Assembly (NCBI GenBank): GCA_041441465.1 | Contig: JASDSY010000015.1 | Coordinates: forward strand, 115,781 to 179,780 | Direction of reading: 5' to 3' | DNA length: 64,000 nucleotides | Origin: JASDSY01 sp041441465 | GTDB taxonomy: Bacteria; Muiribacteriota; UBA9980 | In this document: positions 55,401 to 62,975 of the stretch, one piece after another | How positions within the stretch are numbered: position 1 is the stretch's first letter | Layout: the number at the start of each line of letters is the position of its first letter | The notes under the pieces: generated by a model | The model's input: the letters and a program-made list of their open reading frames with translations, nothing else | What the model was told of the DNA's origin: nothing | Database searches by the model: none | Made by a program: the position numbers and the translations under genes

Positions 55401-56655
55401 CGCAGAAGCTAAATTATATTTTGAGAAAGGTGAATACAAAAAAGCGATACCGGTTTTTCAGGAGATCGTTAAACTTTTAGACGGCAAGAAAGCCGGACTT
55501 ATAATGCAGATTTATCTCATAACCTGTTTTCTTAAGGAACGCATGAACCAGGCGGCGGTGAAGGTATATGATTCCATAAATACGTCCGGACTGGCGCTTA
55601 GCGATAAGGAAAGGCTCGCTTTTAAATATAAGGTCGGCGTAACTTTTCAGGAAAATAACGAACTTGGGAAGGCAGAAGTTATATTTTCCGAGATCGCCGC
55701 CGACGATATGGCATATAAGGACATAGGCGAGCGACTTTCGGTCGTGAAAAACGCGCTTTCTCAGTTCGCGAAGGAAAAGGCCGCCCCGAAACCGGCGGCT
55801 GTTCAGCCTGCTGACGATGACGGCGAACGCACGACAATCGCTAAAGTAGCCAGCGAGCTTGATTATATCGACGCTCGTTTTGAAATAATTAACCAGATCG
55901 GTAAGGGCGGTATGGGTATTGTCTATAAAGCCCGCGATACAAAGGAAAAACGCGAAGTTGCCATAAAAATACCGATACTCACGTTCAAGGATGACGCCGG
56001 CTTTATGGAAAGGTTTGAGCGCGAAGCGCGGCTTCTTGAACGCCTGAAGCACCCGAATATAATGCAGATATTCAGCGTAGAGCGCGGCGCCCTTCCTTAT
56101 ATAGTAATGGAAGTGCTTACAGGCCGCAGCCTTAAAGAAATAATCAAAGATAAAAAAATAATACCGCCGGCCGAGATGCGCGATATCGGAATACAATGCT
56201 GCGAAGCTCTGAGTTATACTCATAAATTGAATATCGTGCACAGGGACATCAAACCTGAAAATATAATGATTCTTAAAGAAACCGATCAGGTGAAACTGAT
56301 GGATTTCGGACTTGCCAAGGCGCTCGATGATTCGTCGACTACAAAAGCCGGGACGATTCTTGGCACATTTGCTTATATTTCACCGGAGCAGTGCACTGGC
56401 GAACAGGTTGACGGCCGGGCGGATATTTACTCGCTCGGCGTTATGTTTTACGAGATGCTGGTCGGTGAAAAGCCCTTTGTTTCAGGTGACTTCGTGCATC
56501 AACATTTGAAGGTGAAACCGGTTCCGCCTACTAAAAAGAACCCGAAATTGCCTTATACCGTTGAGGCCATAGTTTTAAAATGCCTCGAAAAAAATCCGGT
56601 GGACCGTTATCAAAATACTGAAGAGTTAAAGGCCGAGCTGGAAAAAATCGTTTAA
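52474..56655 (+). CDS. Periplasmic propeller-TPR-Ser/Thr protein kinase
   Basis: A 1393-residue protein. An N-terminal membrane signal (LILNFLAAVLLFMFVVVAG) leads to a beta-propeller-like periplasmic domain (about 40-445; repeats such as ILIFGTEQGYIAIDTKNYM). A second membrane helix lies near 465-486. Cytoplasmic TPR helices fill about 500-1090. Residues 1136-1393 are a complete Hanks-type kinase: IGKGGMGIVYKA, VAIKI Lys, HRDIKPENIM near 1256, DFGLAK near 1278, YISPEQ and RADIYSLGVMFYEMLVGEKPF. PknB-type kinases have the kinase first and the sensor last; here the order is reversed. All catalytic residues are present, so it should be active on Ser/Thr. Both FHA proteins of the cluster are natural candidate readers. 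Confidence 0.92.
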   Translation: MRKNEKNNLKLPSNFILNVIKKCERRFLILNFLAAVLLFMFVVVAGSECFAAAGQSGNKLTAYFERKAQSGLTAGPVLCSVDNDRVLILSPQASKITASDFNTENIEWEFPVRDKVKKIIPSSDRLKMLILYEDKTFDVVDSRNGRKINVDQAPGMVLDAVAALKGFVLRQTTAVLDLNYKTMALVPVVAQEDVKDISALFDSRGNAFLAVVSAKNLKVFNSDYQIISQTAAVNARNDFEQAQKAFLYYSDAKSFGESKPELAVALKNSVAVYNCGSANAVLKKNVSISGVITDITGFYDEKNGAGILIFGTEQGYIAIDTKNYMTVWNVKAPLSKKSFPAVIFEKQSDFIKIAFNRQPDEIIVIDARTGEEFASVKYDGKALFNIEAASPKGTGQLFFLIQTTDALRCFKLSGEFNAAAFFPAASRFITNTPPVYDFKRDGLPFTTPSDLKDLKLIWSLYNYEIMIGLAVLFGLFIFKKIAGMIFKRAPKKMNNSSSDAELTGAEIENQITRLKQMLEASPENIELMLNLIALLKKSGKPEEAVELYKTLIKLRPSEDIYYEELIQMRPPFFGYINELVTLYKKKGKIKSVIGEYEERVKKMSEENEYFDVISSKILARMYYDEKRYKDAGDLFEIIIKKEPNSYDELLMLSDCLTQLEELERAIEVLNTLKNIDKSKNVVNHYCNCMRLYHRLSLHDEAVAEFAMAMESKAGAFEVLLPYVDEYFGESIKLGNKKMIIAYGNCLVEAYFKQKNIVAAVAAADKMLGLFPKERVLIRKKAFLLLEKGDETGSLALFKELYEADKFDLRVKTEYCKLLQKTNKIDECISIIIDSVKKNENPEKFLDIYINLANELIKSKNSSKVIETAPKLYEFSKSIVCLKLLAEAYLKIGDIDAALKIYARYAELTPDDKEVKKRFKYIETLAEERRINELKAGEAGNDDKSVHLIVDGENIKVKKSAGGDSEKPKLNPLEIKAAEAKLYFEKGEYKKAIPVFQEIVKLLDGKKAGLIMQIYLITCFLKERMNQAAVKVYDSINTSGLALSDKERLAFKYKVGVTFQENNELGKAEVIFSEIAADDMAYKDIGERLSVVKNALSQFAKEKAAPKPAAVQPADDDGERTTIAKVASELDYIDARFEIINQIGKGGMGIVYKARDTKEKREVAIKIPILTFKDDAGFMERFEREARLLERLKHPNIMQIFSVERGALPYIVMEVLTGRSLKEIIKDKKIIPPAEMRDIGIQCCEALSYTHKLNIVHRDIKPENIMILKETDQVKLMDFGLAKALDDSSTTKAGTILGTFAYISPEQCTGEQVDGRADIYSLGVMFYEMLVGEKPFVSGDFVHQHLKVKPVPPTKKNPKLPYTVEAIVLKCLEKNPVDRYQNTEELKAELEKIV

Positions 56656-56690
56656 TTGCCAAAATAGTATGTTAAGGACCGTATGAAGAT

Positions 56691-58388
56691 ATGAAAAACT
56701 TGAAAAAGCGCCTGGGCGATATGCTTATCGAGAAGAAACTCCTTAATGACGAGCAGATCGCGGAAGCGCTGAAACAGCAAAAATTAAGAAAGCAGAGATT
56801 GGGAAAAGTCCTGGTGGAACTGAATTATGTTACCGAAAAGGATATTTTGAACGTGCTTTCAGAGCAGCTGAATATTCCGATACTGGATATTTCAGCTATG
56901 ATAATTGATAAGGACGTGGCTAACCTTATCGATGCTGATTTTGCACGCGAAAAATATGTGGTCCCGCTCATGCTTGACGGAAACAAGCTTATTATAGGCA
57001 TGGCCGACCCGCTCGATGTATTTTCGGTCGAAAAACTCGAAAATACTCTAAAAATGCCTATAGACGTCGTTATATGCTCCGAACTGGATATTACGAACGC
57101 GATATCAAACCTTTATGGTGCGATTAACACCACGATGTCTTCGCTTGTTTCGGAGGCGGAACTTCAAAGTCAGCAGCAGGAGCAGGATAAGCTCGAAAAC
57201 GAGGTGGTCGACCTTGTCGGTAAAAACGAGGAAAATGATCCGGTCGTTAAGCTCGTTTCGGAAGTTATCAAGGAAGCCGCCGCCAAGCGCGCTTCGGATA
57301 TACACGTAGAGCCGGCCGAGAAAGGGCTGGTAATAAGGTATCGAATAGACGGTGTGCTCGTTCACGCGCTCGACGTTGACGCAAAACTTCAAAACCGTTT
57401 CATCGCCCGCATAAAAGTCGTTGCCGGTATGGATATTTCAGAAAAAAGGCTTCCTCAGGACGGCAGGATGCAGATAAAATTCGATAAGACAATAATCGAT
57501 ATACGTGTTAACTCTCTTCCTATCGTGTGGGGCGAAAAGATAGTTATGCGTCTTCTTGACCGTTCGTCGGTCCAAATCGGTATTGATACTATCGGATTTA
57601 CGCACGAAAATCTCGAAAACTTTAAAAAAGCGCTTAAAATGCCTAACGGTATAATACTTGTCACAGGTCCTACCGGCTCAGGTAAGACATCGACACTTTA
57701 TGCCGGCCTGAATCTCATAAAATCGCCGGAAACAAATATCATAACCGTCGAAAACCCTGTCGAATACCGCCTCGCTCTTATAAACCAGGTGCAGATAAGG
57801 GCGGATATTGGTTACACTTTCGCTTCGGCGCTCAGGGCGATATTGAGGCAGGACCCGGATGTCATAATGGTCGGTGAAATACGTGATATGGAAACTGCGA
57901 ATATTGCCATGGAAGCCGCTCTGACCGGTCATCTTGTGCTTTCGACGCTGCATACGAACGATTCGGCTTCGTCGGTTACAAGGCTTGTCGAAATGGGTAT
58001 TCAGCCGTTTTTGCTTACGTCGACTATAATAGCCATAGTAGCGCAGAGACTGCTCAGAAAAATATGCAGCCACTGCAAAGTGGAACATGAGCCTGACGAG
58101 CAAATTTTAAGGATGCTTAAGATTCCGGCCAATAAATATAAATTTTATATAGGCAAGGGCTGCCCTACTTGCTTTAACACCGGATATAAAGGCCGTGTCG
58201 CGATTCATGAGATTTTAATGATGAACGATGAAATTCGCCGATCGGTTTTCGAAGGGCATTCGACTGAGGAAATAAAAAGGGCGGCGAAGTTATCGGGAAT
58301 GAAAACTATGCGTATTGACGCTCTTGCCAAGGCCGTCGGCGGCATAACTACGCTTTCTGAGGTTTTAAGAATGACCAAGGAAGAATAA
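56691..58388 (+). CDS. Second PilB/GspE assembly ATPase with divergent MshEN motifs
   Basis: A 565-residue paralogue of the set-1 PilB. Residues 7-30 and 36-59 are the two 24-residue RLG motifs with the 5-residue spacer KLRKQ, but the conserved Gly at position 10 is Lys in the first and Asn in the second. The GspE_N part has MADPLDVFSVEKLE. The ATPase core has Walker A GPTGSGKTSTLYAGL, the Asp box VENPVEYRL, Walker B DVIMVGEIRDMETAN, a His box LVLSTLHTND, and a tetracysteine Zn site (CSHC, CPTC). The start ATG has AGGA upstream. It sits just after the kinase and before the minor pseudopilins, and probably works with the PilC/GspF at 43249. Confidence 0.95.
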   Translation: MKNLKKRLGDMLIEKKLLNDEQIAEALKQQKLRKQRLGKVLVELNYVTEKDILNVLSEQLNIPILDISAMIIDKDVANLIDADFAREKYVVPLMLDGNKLIIGMADPLDVFSVEKLENTLKMPIDVVICSELDITNAISNLYGAINTTMSSLVSEAELQSQQQEQDKLENEVVDLVGKNEENDPVVKLVSEVIKEAAAKRASDIHVEPAEKGLVIRYRIDGVLVHALDVDAKLQNRFIARIKVVAGMDISEKRLPQDGRMQIKFDKTIIDIRVNSLPIVWGEKIVMRLLDRSSVQIGIDTIGFTHENLENFKKALKMPNGIILVTGPTGSGKTSTLYAGLNLIKSPETNIITVENPVEYRLALINQVQIRADIGYTFASALRAILRQDPDVIMVGEIRDMETANIAMEAALTGHLVLSTLHTNDSASSVTRLVEMGIQPFLLTSTIIAIVAQRLLRKICSHCKVEHEPDEQILRMLKIPANKYKFYIGKGCPTCFNTGYKGRVAIHEILMMNDEIRRSVFEGHSTEEIKRAAKLSGMKTMRIDALAKAVGGITTLSEVLRMTKEE

Positions 58389-58444
58389 AAACTTCCTAAA
58401 AATTTAAAATTTAATAAAAAGTATATACCGCAGAGTTGATATAA

Positions 58445-58990
58445 ATGACTATGAATTGGAATCGCTCGAAGAAATACGGAGTTACGCTTGTCGAAATAAT
58501 AGCCGTTATAACAATAATAGGTATTACGGCCGCTATTTCCTATCCGGCCTTGATCCGTTACTATTATAACCAGCAGATTAACGGATGCGCCCTGGAAATT
58601 GTGAGTCTTCTTACGACTGCCCGCGGCCTGTCCGTTTCTTCGGGGGGCGGTAATATTTATGGCGTCGTTTTCAAAAAAAGCGGCGATTATTCGATATATA
58701 GCTTCGAGCAGGGGAAAAAAATAGACGCATCAAATTACGTTTCGCTTGGAAAAGTTTACAGGCCGGGCGAAGAAAGCAAACTTAGCTCGAATATTGAAAT
58801 CACGAATTTCGCTAAAAATAAATGCGACGTTTTTTTTATAATATACCGTGATGACGGCGTGCCTACGGCTGACGGAATAAATTTCCCGCTGCCTTCAAGT
58901 AATGCGCAAATAGAATTGGTTTCGAGCGGAGTAATTGATCCGCTTAATGTTAAAGTTAGTAAATCTACGGGCCATGCCGATATCGAATGA
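58445..58990 (+). CDS. GspH/FimT-like minor pseudopilin
   Basis: A 181-residue prepilin. The leader ends KKYG, then VTLVEIIAVITIIGITAAISYP with Glu5; position 1 is Val instead of Phe. The following LIRYYYNQQINGCALEIVSLLTTARGLSVSSGG is the GspH/FimT pattern (helix, then two short motifs before a beta sheet). DGVPTADGINFPLPSSNAQI is the typical C-terminal beta region. It starts 56 nt after the ATPase stop. After it comes a 440-nt gap with IS-end-like repeats before the next pilin gene. Confidence 0.85.
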   Translation: MTMNWNRSKKYGVTLVEIIAVITIIGITAAISYPALIRYYYNQQINGCALEIVSLLTTARGLSVSSGGGNIYGVVFKKSGDYSIYSFEQGKKIDASNYVSLGKVYRPGEESKLSSNIEITNFAKNKCDVFFIIYRDDGVPTADGINFPLPSSNAQIELVSSGVIDPLNVKVSKSTGHADIE

Positions 58991-59432
58991 CGAAAACCGA
59001 CGCTGGCGCTGGTTGTTATGAATTATGACGGATTTTCAATGTACTGTATGCTAGGTTTCGGCACAAAAAAATAAAATAATATTCCGGCAATGGATATAAA
59101 AATTGAATTATATGAGACTGTCTAACAATCCACAAAATGCAATCAAAATTAGTAAATTATTATATACTGAAATCAATAAAATTAAAATTTCCGGTAACGA
59201 TGCAAACTCAGGGAGATATTTTCATTTATTTAGACGTGGCTGTCCAAAAAGTGGTTAAAAAACAGTAAATTAGAAAAATATAATATATTTAAAAGTAGCA
59301 TTTTAAAGCTAAATTACTTAACTAAAATTATTTTTAAATTATAATCTATATAAAATAAAAAAACATAACTAATAAAGTATAGTTTTAAAATTGACTTTTG
59401 GGACAGCCCCTTAATGCGTAAAGGTCTTGCGG
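58991..59432. other. Gene-free AT-rich gap inside the minor-pilin operon
   Basis: About 440 nt with no plausible ORF in any frame. Its right part holds IS-end-like inverted repeats (59114-59410). A GspI/PilV-type gene would be expected in this operon position, but no remnant of one can be read. The ribosome site AAAGG of the next gene lies directly after the right repeat. Confidence 0.7.
59114..59410. mobile_element. Putative MITE or IS-end remnants
   Basis: Three related termini are seen: GAGACTGTCTAACA (59114-59127), GTGGCTGTCCAAAAAGTGG (59236-59254) and, inverted, TTGACTTTTGGGACAGCCCC (59391-59410, reverse complement GGGGCTGTCCCAAAAGTCAA). The last two match at about 15 of 19 positions and bound a 175-bp non-coding AT-rich core. 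Termini of the GGGGCTGTCC type are common in transposase-mobilised elements. No transposase gene and no clear target duplication are present, so this would be a non-autonomous or decayed copy. Confidence 0.5.
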
Positions 59433-60665
59433 ATGAGTTTATTTTGCGGCAATAATAGAAATAGCAACGTTTTATGCGGCTCTAAAAATTCGGTAAAAGG
59501 TTTTACCTTGACCGAAATAATGGTGGTCATGGTTTTGCTTTCTGTCGTAACTTCGGCCGTTTACAGTTTTTACAGCATTGGAATAAACACGTACCGGAAT
59601 AATCAGGGTCGTTCGGAAACAGTTTCTGCCGGCCGCTTTTTGCTTAAGCTTATAGAGGATAAAATCAGGTTCAAGTCGAACGACAACCATAACGTTTATA
59701 TGAAAAAAGGCGGCTTTGCTAGTTTGCCGGCCGAGTGGCAGAAAAATATCTTTAATAACGATATCGCCGGCCAGAATGTGCCGCTTTATCAGGCGCTGGG
59801 TCATAAAAATTATCCTTCTGCCGACATAAACTACTGCACGCTCGAAACTTTTATCAAAAAAATGGCCGATCTTGGATGCACATATAATGACGAATTTTAT
59901 GGAAGTTATATTTATGAAGTTGTCAAAAGCGGCAGCGACGCGAATAATACCGAATATAAATTCAGATTCGACCGCAGGCCGGCAAGGATTATGGCCGCAA
60001 GCCACCTGTCGAAACTCGATTCGGTCATGGTATCTTCGAGCGTTTCGCCGGCGACATTCGAAATAAACGTGAGCGGCGTAAAAGATATTTCTGAGCTGTG
60101 CGCGGCGGGCGGAACAGGCGAAGCCGAGTTCAGCGTTTCAGTGAGAAAAGCCGGCTTGAGCGATGAGCAATTATTCATTTTGTTTTTTTCCTTCGATTCT
60201 TTTGAAGCGCCGAAATATACTGCGGTTGGTAATATTGATAACAGTGCGCTTAATAAGAGTTTTTTGACCGGAACGGACCTTTTTTGCGATGACGGAATGA
60301 TGTTTTGGGATGAAGACACGAGCGGTGTTATGACCAATCATTCGTTTTATGTCTATACGCCGGCGGCCGACACGGACGCTTTATACGATGCGGACGGCAA
60401 TAAATTGAAGCAGATACGCTATGTGACGGCTAAAAAAAATCCGGCTTCGAACGCATGGGAATATAACGACGATGTCATTATAAAAAATATTTCGGATATT
60501 AAATTCACTTATTACGATAAAAATTTAAACGAGATAAAACCAGGCGAAACAGGTTGGCAATGGCAATCGAACAATAAGATAAGCTCGCTTGTCATTGAAA
60601 TTACGACATACGCTAACGGCCGCGCGACGAGCATGAGGTTAAGCATAGATTTATGGATACTTTAA
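59433..60665 (+). CDS. GspJ/PilW-like minor pseudopilin
   Basis: A prepilin of 410 residues. The leader (GSKNSVKG) is followed by FTLTEIMVVMVLLSVVTSAVYSFYS with Glu5. The helix continues into GINTYRNNQGRSETVSAGRF, the GspJ/PilW pattern. The C-terminal DIKFTYYDKNLNEIKP and NKISSLVIEITTYANGRATS are typical of GspJ ends. The insert between (about residues 60-280) is larger than usual for GspJ (about 200 residues in total). ATG at 59433 was chosen because AAAGG lies 8 nt before it; an in-frame TTG exists at 59427. It overlaps the next gene by 13 nt. Confidence 0.85.
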   Translation: MSLFCGNNRNSNVLCGSKNSVKGFTLTEIMVVMVLLSVVTSAVYSFYSIGINTYRNNQGRSETVSAGRFLLKLIEDKIRFKSNDNHNVYMKKGGFASLPAEWQKNIFNNDIAGQNVPLYQALGHKNYPSADINYCTLETFIKKMADLGCTYNDEFYGSYIYEVVKSGSDANNTEYKFRFDRRPARIMAASHLSKLDSVMVSSSVSPATFEINVSGVKDISELCAAGGTGEAEFSVSVRKAGLSDEQLFILFFSFDSFEAPKYTAVGNIDNSALNKSFLTGTDLFCDDGMMFWDEDTSGVMTNHSFYVYTPAADTDALYDADGNKLKQIRYVTAKKNPASNAWEYNDDVIIKNISDIKFTYYDKNLNEIKPGETGWQWQSNNKISSLVIEITTYANGRATSMRLSIDLWIL

Positions 60666-61132
60666 AAACCGATAAATTAATAACTGGCGCATTTTTTGGG
60701 TATTGCCGCAACGACCGGGGAATGTCGATACTTGTCGCTTTGATGATTATCGCGACATTGATGATGCTTGCGACGATTTCGCTTAAAACCGCCTCCGATG
60801 AGATAGATATTATTTCGCATGATATTTCATCGCTGCAGTCATTTTACAGCGCTCAGACGGGCCTGACGAAAGCCATAGCGATACTGAATAATGACAGGTT
60901 ATATGTCGGCAGTTTTTCGGGTACCATCGAAGTTACGCTTGATAACGATACAGAATTGGATGAACGTTATTCGAATTATAACGTTACCGTCGATGACGCC
61001 GACCATAACGGATTCGCTGATTCTATAACTTCGGTCGGGACATATAAGGAAAAAAAAAGGAAGATTTTTGTCAGGGTTATTTCGGTGAATCCGCTTTCAC
61101 TCGGAAAGCCGCGTGAACTTAAAAACTATTAA
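60653..61132 (+). CDS. PilX-like pilus assembly protein
   Basis: A 159-residue protein with an N-terminal hydrophobic helix preceded by NDRG: MSILVALMIIATLMMLATIS, then QSFYSAQTGLTKAIAILNND. That is the PilX_N pattern, where a Gly-containing basic leader precedes a long helix without the Glu5 of other pilins, as in GspK/PilX. The rest is a small beta domain. It overlaps the GspJ-like gene by 13 nt, so both are cotranscribed. With the GspH- and GspJ-like proteins it would form the fibre-initiating tip complex. Confidence 0.8.
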   Translation: MDTLKTDKLITGAFFGYCRNDRGMSILVALMIIATLMMLATISLKTASDEIDIISHDISSLQSFYSAQTGLTKAIAILNNDRLYVGSFSGTIEVTLDNDTELDERYSNYNVTVDDADHNGFADSITSVGTYKEKKRKIFVRVISVNPLSLGKPRELKNY

Positions 61133-61197
61133 AAAAATCTAAATTTTTAATTAATATTTTTTTATTTTTGAAAAATTACGTTAAGGAGCTTTTATTT

Positions 61198-62859
61198 ATG
61201 ATGAAATTATTAATAAGCGATCTGGATCGTAATTACGAATACGAACTTTTGAAGGATGAAGTATTAATAGGGCGTGTGGCTGAGTGTGACGTCCATCTTA
61301 ACGGCCAGTCGATTTCGAGAAAGCACGCCAGGATTTTCAAGGAAGGCCCTTTTTATTTTGTCGAAGATTTAAACTCCACGAACGGGACGATTTTAAACGG
61401 TATGAAAATATCCGAAAAATCTTCTTTAATGCATAAGGATGAGCTGATGATCGGCCAGAGCAGGATTGAATTTTTTGACGATGAAGGCGCCATGCTCGAT
61501 GACGCGGCAGATTTGATGGTAAGTAATTTCAGAGGCGCCGGTCCCGCCGCTCCGACCGAAATAAATCCGAACGGCACTATCGATGAAATGTTAATATTTA
61601 CGATGAAAATACGCGAAAAAGTAGATTCGCTCAACTCTAAAATTCCAGACAGCTCGCCGGCGACGCACGCCTTAAAACTGGCGCTTGACGGAGTTTCCGG
61701 TGATTTCGACGAATTGAACGGTAAATTCAATTCGTTGAAAAAAGATATCAAAAATTATTTACAGCGGGTTCAAACAAATGCCGTTCCATTATTGAATCAG
61801 AAAACTGCACGAAATATAGAAGAACTAAGTGCCAATCCTGACCATCCCGCGAATTCTCAAAATTCCGGCAATGCCGGCATGAACAGCGATTATTTGAGCG
61901 TTCTGGATGAGGTAAGAAATAAAATAAGTGAAATTGAGGATTACAAAAAATCAAGCGTATTCGCGCTTTCGGTGGCAATGAAGATACTCGACATGAACCG
62001 CGGTTTTATCGTAATAAAAGATCCTATGATCGGTTCGATCGTTCCGTTTGTCGCTAAAATAAAGAACGCAGAAATAAGCGAAGGTGCTCCTTCGATGATT
62101 GTCGCAAAATATGTCGTTAATAATCAGGAAATTGTCCTTTGCGACGATCCTATGCTCGATGAGCGCTTTATGAGCATGTCCGAAAGTATCGTCAGCGGCA
62201 CTATCAAATCCGTCATATGCGTTCCGCTGATAAGGAAAGGATTGAGCCTCGGCGCTATTTACCTTGACAATACCGAACACAAGAAAAGCTTCGGCGCCGG
62301 CGACCGCGAATTCATAATCAGCCTCGCCGATATCGCCTGCGGCGCGCTTGAAAACGCTGGCATATTCAAGGAAATGCTCGACGAATACGAGGACATCGAT
62401 GCGCATAACAAGCGTGTCGAAGAATACCTTTCGCGCCTCGATATTATTTCGGAACGCCTTATACTTGAAGGAGTTTTAAGGGAAAGCGATATCGAAAAAC
62501 TCAGGGAGCTGATAATTAAAAGCGCTAAAAGTCCAATTTTATGCATAATCGACGAAAAAATGGCGTCGTTTAACAGCGTTGAAAAATTTATTGAATATTA
62601 CAAAATAAAGCGCGTAGAGGCCGATTCCATAAAAGTCGGTCAGGCGATGCTCGCGAGCATTCCGAAAGATTATGCGTTCGCCAGATGTCTTGTGCCTTTT
62701 GAAAAAACGTTGAATAAAACTATGTCGGTAGCCATGGCCGATCCGCTCGATAATTATACTATCAAAGAACTCGAAAAAGCTACAGGCTGTGAAATTGAAC
62801 CGTATCTTTGCGAAAAGGAAAGAATCCTCGAGATACTGAAACGTGTTTTCAGGCAGTAA
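61198..62859 (+). CDS. FHA-GAF-GspE_N-like regulatory protein without ATPase
   Basis: A 553-residue cytoplasmic protein. Residues about 15-90 are an FHA domain (VLIGRVAECDV, SISRKHARIF, DLNSTNGTILNG). Residues about 245-400 are a GAF domain (FIVIKDPMIGSIVPFVAKI, VICVPLIRKGLSLGAIYLDN). The C-terminal 80 residues match the GspE_N/MshEN fold: IPKDYAFARCLVPFEKTLNK, then MSVAMADPLDNYTIKELEKA. In PilB/GspE that module precedes the ATPase, but here the protein ends after it. The RLG motifs are degenerate. The frame is open back to a TTG at 61168, but AAGGAG lies inside that extension 9 nt before the ATG at 61198, so that ATG is the start. It ends the set-2 cluster. Confidence 0.9.
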   Translation: MMKLLISDLDRNYEYELLKDEVLIGRVAECDVHLNGQSISRKHARIFKEGPFYFVEDLNSTNGTILNGMKISEKSSLMHKDELMIGQSRIEFFDDEGAMLDDAADLMVSNFRGAGPAAPTEINPNGTIDEMLIFTMKIREKVDSLNSKIPDSSPATHALKLALDGVSGDFDELNGKFNSLKKDIKNYLQRVQTNAVPLLNQKTARNIEELSANPDHPANSQNSGNAGMNSDYLSVLDEVRNKISEIEDYKKSSVFALSVAMKILDMNRGFIVIKDPMIGSIVPFVAKIKNAEISEGAPSMIVAKYVVNNQEIVLCDDPMLDERFMSMSESIVSGTIKSVICVPLIRKGLSLGAIYLDNTEHKKSFGAGDREFIISLADIACGALENAGIFKEMLDEYEDIDAHNKRVEEYLSRLDIISERLILEGVLRESDIEKLRELIIKSAKSPILCIIDEKMASFNSVEKFIEYYKIKRVEADSIKVGQAMLASIPKDYAFARCLVPFEKTLNKTMSVAMADPLDNYTIKELEKATGCEIEPYLCEKERILEILKRVFRQ

Positions 62860-62975
62860 ATTTCGCTTGATTTTGATTTGGACGTAAAAGTTTAACTCAA
62901 TATCAACAATTATTAATTTTAGGTATTTTGGGCTTATATTAAAATAACAAAATGCATAGTTTTTTAAGGATAAAA

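Noticed and set aside
61168..61197. TTG start extending the FHA-GAF-GspE_N protein
   Set aside because: The extension encodes the AAGGAG ribosome site of the ATG at 61198, and FHA domains normally start a few residues after that ATG.
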